From positions 1,488,001-1,552,000 of the forward strand of contig NZ_QVID01000001.1 of the NCBI RefSeq assembly GCF_003413745.1: 64,000 nucleotides of DNA, in the 5' to 3' direction. Of this stretch, positions 62,041 to 64,000 are shown piece by piece. The translations under genes and the position numbers were made by a program. Within the stretch, counting starts at the first letter, position 1; each line of letters starts with the position of its first letter. This DNA comes from Marixanthomonas ophiurae. Its GTDB lineage: Bacteria > Bacteroidota > Bacteroidia > Flavobacteriales > Flavobacteriaceae. Below the pieces are notes generated by a model. It was given only the letters and a program-made list of their open reading frames with translations. It did not search any database and had not been told where the DNA came from.

Positions 62041-62584
62041 TATTAGTTATTTTAGGGTTGTTTTTTAGTTTTAAAATGTCATTTTTTAAAAGTTGTTTTG
62101 CCCGATGATAATTAGATTTTGATGTGCTTTCAGAAATGGCTAATAAATTGGCTACTTCTTTATGTGAAAACCCATCCAATTGATACAAGTTGAAAACTAA
62201 GCGATATTGATCTGGCAATTTTTGAACCATGTTTAATAAAGTTTCAAGAGGGAAGTTCATTTTGTTTTCCTCTATGGTAGTGTCTTCTAAAAGGGCGTTT
62301 TTATAATCAACGGCTGTAGTTTTCTTTATTTTGTACTTGGCAATGGCTTTATAGATAGTAATACGTTTCATCCAGCCTTCAAAAGAACCTTTTCCTTTGT
62401 AGCTTTTTATTTTTTCAAAAATGGTGATAAAAGCGTCTTGGGTATTATCTTCGGCATCGGCTTCGTTTCTACAATATTTTAAGGATAAAAAATAAAGGGT
62501 GTTTTTGTATTTTTCGAATAGTTCGCTTTGAGCTGCTCGATCCCTTTTTTTGCACCGTTCTATTAATTTTTCTTCTGTATTCAA
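62030..62584 (-). CDS. ECF-type RNA polymerase sigma factor (second locus)
   Basis: A 184-residue sigma factor: region 2 (about 15-90; CRNEADAEDNTQDAFI and KGSFEGWMKRITIYKAIA) and region 4 (about 120-175; LPDQYRLVFNLYQLDGFSHKEVANLLAI). The start is a TTG at 62584, as no in-frame ATG precedes the conserved part. It lies between a surface lipoprotein gene (55-base gap) and the anti-sigma gene (11-base overlap), all on the minus strand. Confidence 0.91.
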   Translation of the reverse strand: MNTEEKLIERCKKRDRAAQSELFEKYKNTLYFLSLKYCRNEADAEDNTQDAFITIFEKIKSYKGKGSFEGWMKRITIYKAIAKYKIKKTTAVDYKNALLEDTTIEENKMNFPLETLLNMVQKLPDQYRLVFNLYQLDGFSHKEVANLLAISESTSKSNYHRAKQLLKNDILKLKNNPKITNNGA

Positions 62585-62639
62585 ATACTCATTATTTTAC
62601 TATGGCTTAAAGTAGTAAAAGAAAATAATCTATTATTAA

Positions 62640-63674
62640 TTATGGACACGAAATGGCTTCAATTGTAAATTGAAATGTATTGATTAAACTTCCAGATTTA
62701 TCGTCTTCAGCACGAACAAATAGTTGTTGTGGGTTTGTTGTGTTCACATAATTTTCTCCAGAAACTTCATTGGTTTCATTTATAGCATCTTCTTCTGTTT
62801 CATAAAAAGAAAACTGCAAGGTATTTGCTTCATTGCTAAAGGGGGAGATTTCCAAGCAGGCTAAATAGTTGTATAAATTGAACTCGCCAAAACCAGGGTT
62901 ATCCTCAAATTCACAAGTTGTGTAGGTAGGTTCTTCACAAGGTAAATTACAATCGCTGCTTATTATGTACGAGCCGTCATCATTACTAATAATCATAGAA
63001 GTGTCGCTTGTATATGCTAACTCCCAATCAAAATTCCAATCAGCGCCAACTGTTCCACTATCATTTAAAAAAATATTTAAATGAAGTTGATTGTCAATAA
63101 AATAGGTGGTCCAGCTTCCGAAATAAGCTTTACTATTATAATGAAATGTAGCGTTGCCACCATTTTCTATTTGAAAGTAAGAATCAGAGTATTTACTTGT
63201 AGAGTTGTCGGGATCCGTAACATTCCAAAGGCAATTTTCTTTTGTTAACGCGCCATTGCAATCCCCTAATATTTCTTCCTTATTACAAGAATCAATACTT
63301 TCTTTCAACTCTTCATTATTAGTTATTTCAATGGTTTCTCCAGTGCTTAAAGTTCCTGTTATAGGATAGCTTAAGCTTATTAGGTTATCGTCGTTTAAAT
63401 TTCCTAATACTTCACTAAACTGCTCATTGTTTATTATGGGTATGGTGTTGACCAAGTTCATGTTCTTATCAAAAACAAACAAGTTAAACCAGTAGTTAAA
63501 TTCAATACAATTTATAGAGATGTCTTCATCTTCAGTAGGAACTCTTTTTATCAAATCGTATAATTCTTCATCAACAACATCGGTATTGACAGGAGCTTCT
63601 TCAATAGTGTCACTATCACATGAAAAAGTAAGTAAAATTAAAGCAAGAAAGAGCAATTGAAATGTGGTTTTCAT
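62640..63674 (-). CDS. Lipoprotein of unknown function, upstream of ECF sigma
   Basis: A 344-residue lipoprotein: lipobox LALILLTFSC (Cys19), then beta-rich, acidic sequence with many Cys (at least 8 after the lipobox), which could form disulfides outside the cell. The end, NTFQFTIEAISCP, has the look of a beta-sandwich repeat found in gliding-bacterium surface proteins. I recognise no family. As first gene before an ECF sigma and its anti-sigma it may be the target of their regulation or its sensor. Confidence 0.75.
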   Translation of the reverse strand: MKTTFQLLFLALILLTFSCDSDTIEEAPVNTDVVDEELYDLIKRVPTEDEDISINCIEFNYWFNLFVFDKNMNLVNTIPIINNEQFSEVLGNLNDDNLISLSYPITGTLSTGETIEITNNEELKESIDSCNKEEILGDCNGALTKENCLWNVTDPDNSTSKYSDSYFQIENGGNATFHYNSKAYFGSWTTYFIDNQLHLNIFLNDSGTVGADWNFDWELAYTSDTSMIISNDDGSYIISSDCNLPCEEPTYTTCEFEDNPGFGEFNLYNYLACLEISPFSNEANTLQFSFYETEEDAINETNEVSGENYVNTTNPQQLFVRAEDDKSGSLINTFQFTIEAISCP

Positions 63675-63752
63675 CTTTAGTCGTTTATGGGTTCTTTCTT
63701 AATAGTATAATTTTCATAAAAAAGTTGCGTGAATTTTTTAGAAATATTGAAT

Positions 63753-63786
63753 ATAAAAAAAACAGCCCCCTAAAAGGAGGCTGTTT
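63753..63786 (-). terminator. Rho-independent terminator of proA
   Basis: On the minus strand AAACAGCCTCC (63786-63776) pairs with GGGGGCTGTTT (63770-63760) with one U-G pair and a 5-base loop, followed by a long T run. It lies 20 bases after the proA stop. Confidence 0.88.
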
Positions 63787-63805
63787 ACTATCTATCTATT
63801 GATTT

Positions 63806-64000
63806 TTACACTCTAACGTGACCATCACCAAACACATAATATTTGTTTGTTACTAGTTGTTTTAAGCCTAATGGCCCACGGTGGTGTAATTTATCTGTAC
63901 TAATCGCTAATTCTGCACCTACGCCCATTTGTCCACCATCGGTAAATCGGGTAGAAGCGTTATGATATACAGCTGCACTATCTATGTGTTCCATAAATTT
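63806..64000 (-). CDS. proA: Glutamate-5-semialdehyde dehydrogenase ProA (C-terminal part)
   Basis: The frame runs off the right edge of the window; 64 residues are seen, ending HVRV at 63806. They match the end of Pro[37 protein letters not shown] and [17 protein letters not shown]. The enzyme reduces gamma-glutamyl phosphate to the semialdehyde in proline synthesis, using NADPH. The catalytic cysteine lies outside the window. Confidence 0.93.
   Translation of the reverse strand, partial: KFMEHIDSAAVYHNASTRFTDGGQMGVGAELAISTDKLHHRGPLGLKQLVTNKYYVFGDGHVRV

Noticed and set aside
1-64000. CRISPR array, prophage, rRNA operon or complete IS element
   Set aside because: No regularly spaced direct repeats, phage structural genes, rRNA sequence or transposase frames are seen.

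Overview
The window is a chromosomal stretch of an AT-rich member of the Bacteroidota, most likely a (marine-type) Flavobacteriaceae. Supporting signs are gliding genes (gldA, gldB, gldC), three secreted proteins with type IX secretion (T9SS) C-terminal sorting domains, a SusC/SusD pair, a short 287-residue primary sigma factor, many exact TAnnTTTG (-7) promoter elements, few Shine-Dalgarno sites, and frequent TAATG or GTG/TTG starts. No rRNA, CRISPR array, prophage or complete insertion sequence is seen. There is one tRNA gene.

Layout. 0-6.2 kb: end of an OsmC gene, an Rrf2 regulator beside cysH, a PLP-dependent dehydratase, then a two-gene module (PagL-like lipid A deacylase + GIN-domain lipoprotein) present twice in tandem. 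6.2-18.9 kb: gldA, then an aromatic-pathway gene (DAHP synthase-chorismate mutase) behind a Tyr/Trp/Phe-rich leader peptide and terminator that look like a transcription attenuator, rsgA, a prenyl synthase, three secreted or lipoprotein genes, rlmN, queA, aroA and a MazG-type gene. 19-26.2 kb: two DUF3857/transglutaminase proteins (one with its catalytic Cys and His lost), dtd, and an ECF sigma / membrane anti-sigma / outer-membrane protein module. 26.3-33 kb: dnaG without its zinc ligands, a response regulator with Glu at the phospho-acceptor site, nadE, gldBC, engB and a hydrolase.

33.2-48.9 kb is the division and cell wall (dcw) cluster: four-repeat MraZ operator, mraZ-rsmH-ftsL-ftsI-murE-mraY-murD-ftsW-murG-murC-ftsQ-ftsA-ftsZ, closed by a strong terminator. 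murF and ddl are not in it. Its genes overlap or nearly touch, so it is probably one transcript controlled by MraZ.

49-50.6 kb holds the most unusual structure: a small GIY-YIG nuclease gene that runs into tRNA-Arg(UCG), with a second copy of the tRNA 5' end 315 bp upstream that is itself split by a 40-bp GC-rich palindrome. 50.6-64 kb is on the minus strand: susD/susC, a YpdA-type disulfide reductase, a large secreted propeller protein, a BLUF photoreceptor next to rpe, rpoD, a second ECF sigma/anti-sigma pair with a lipoprotein, and the end of proA.
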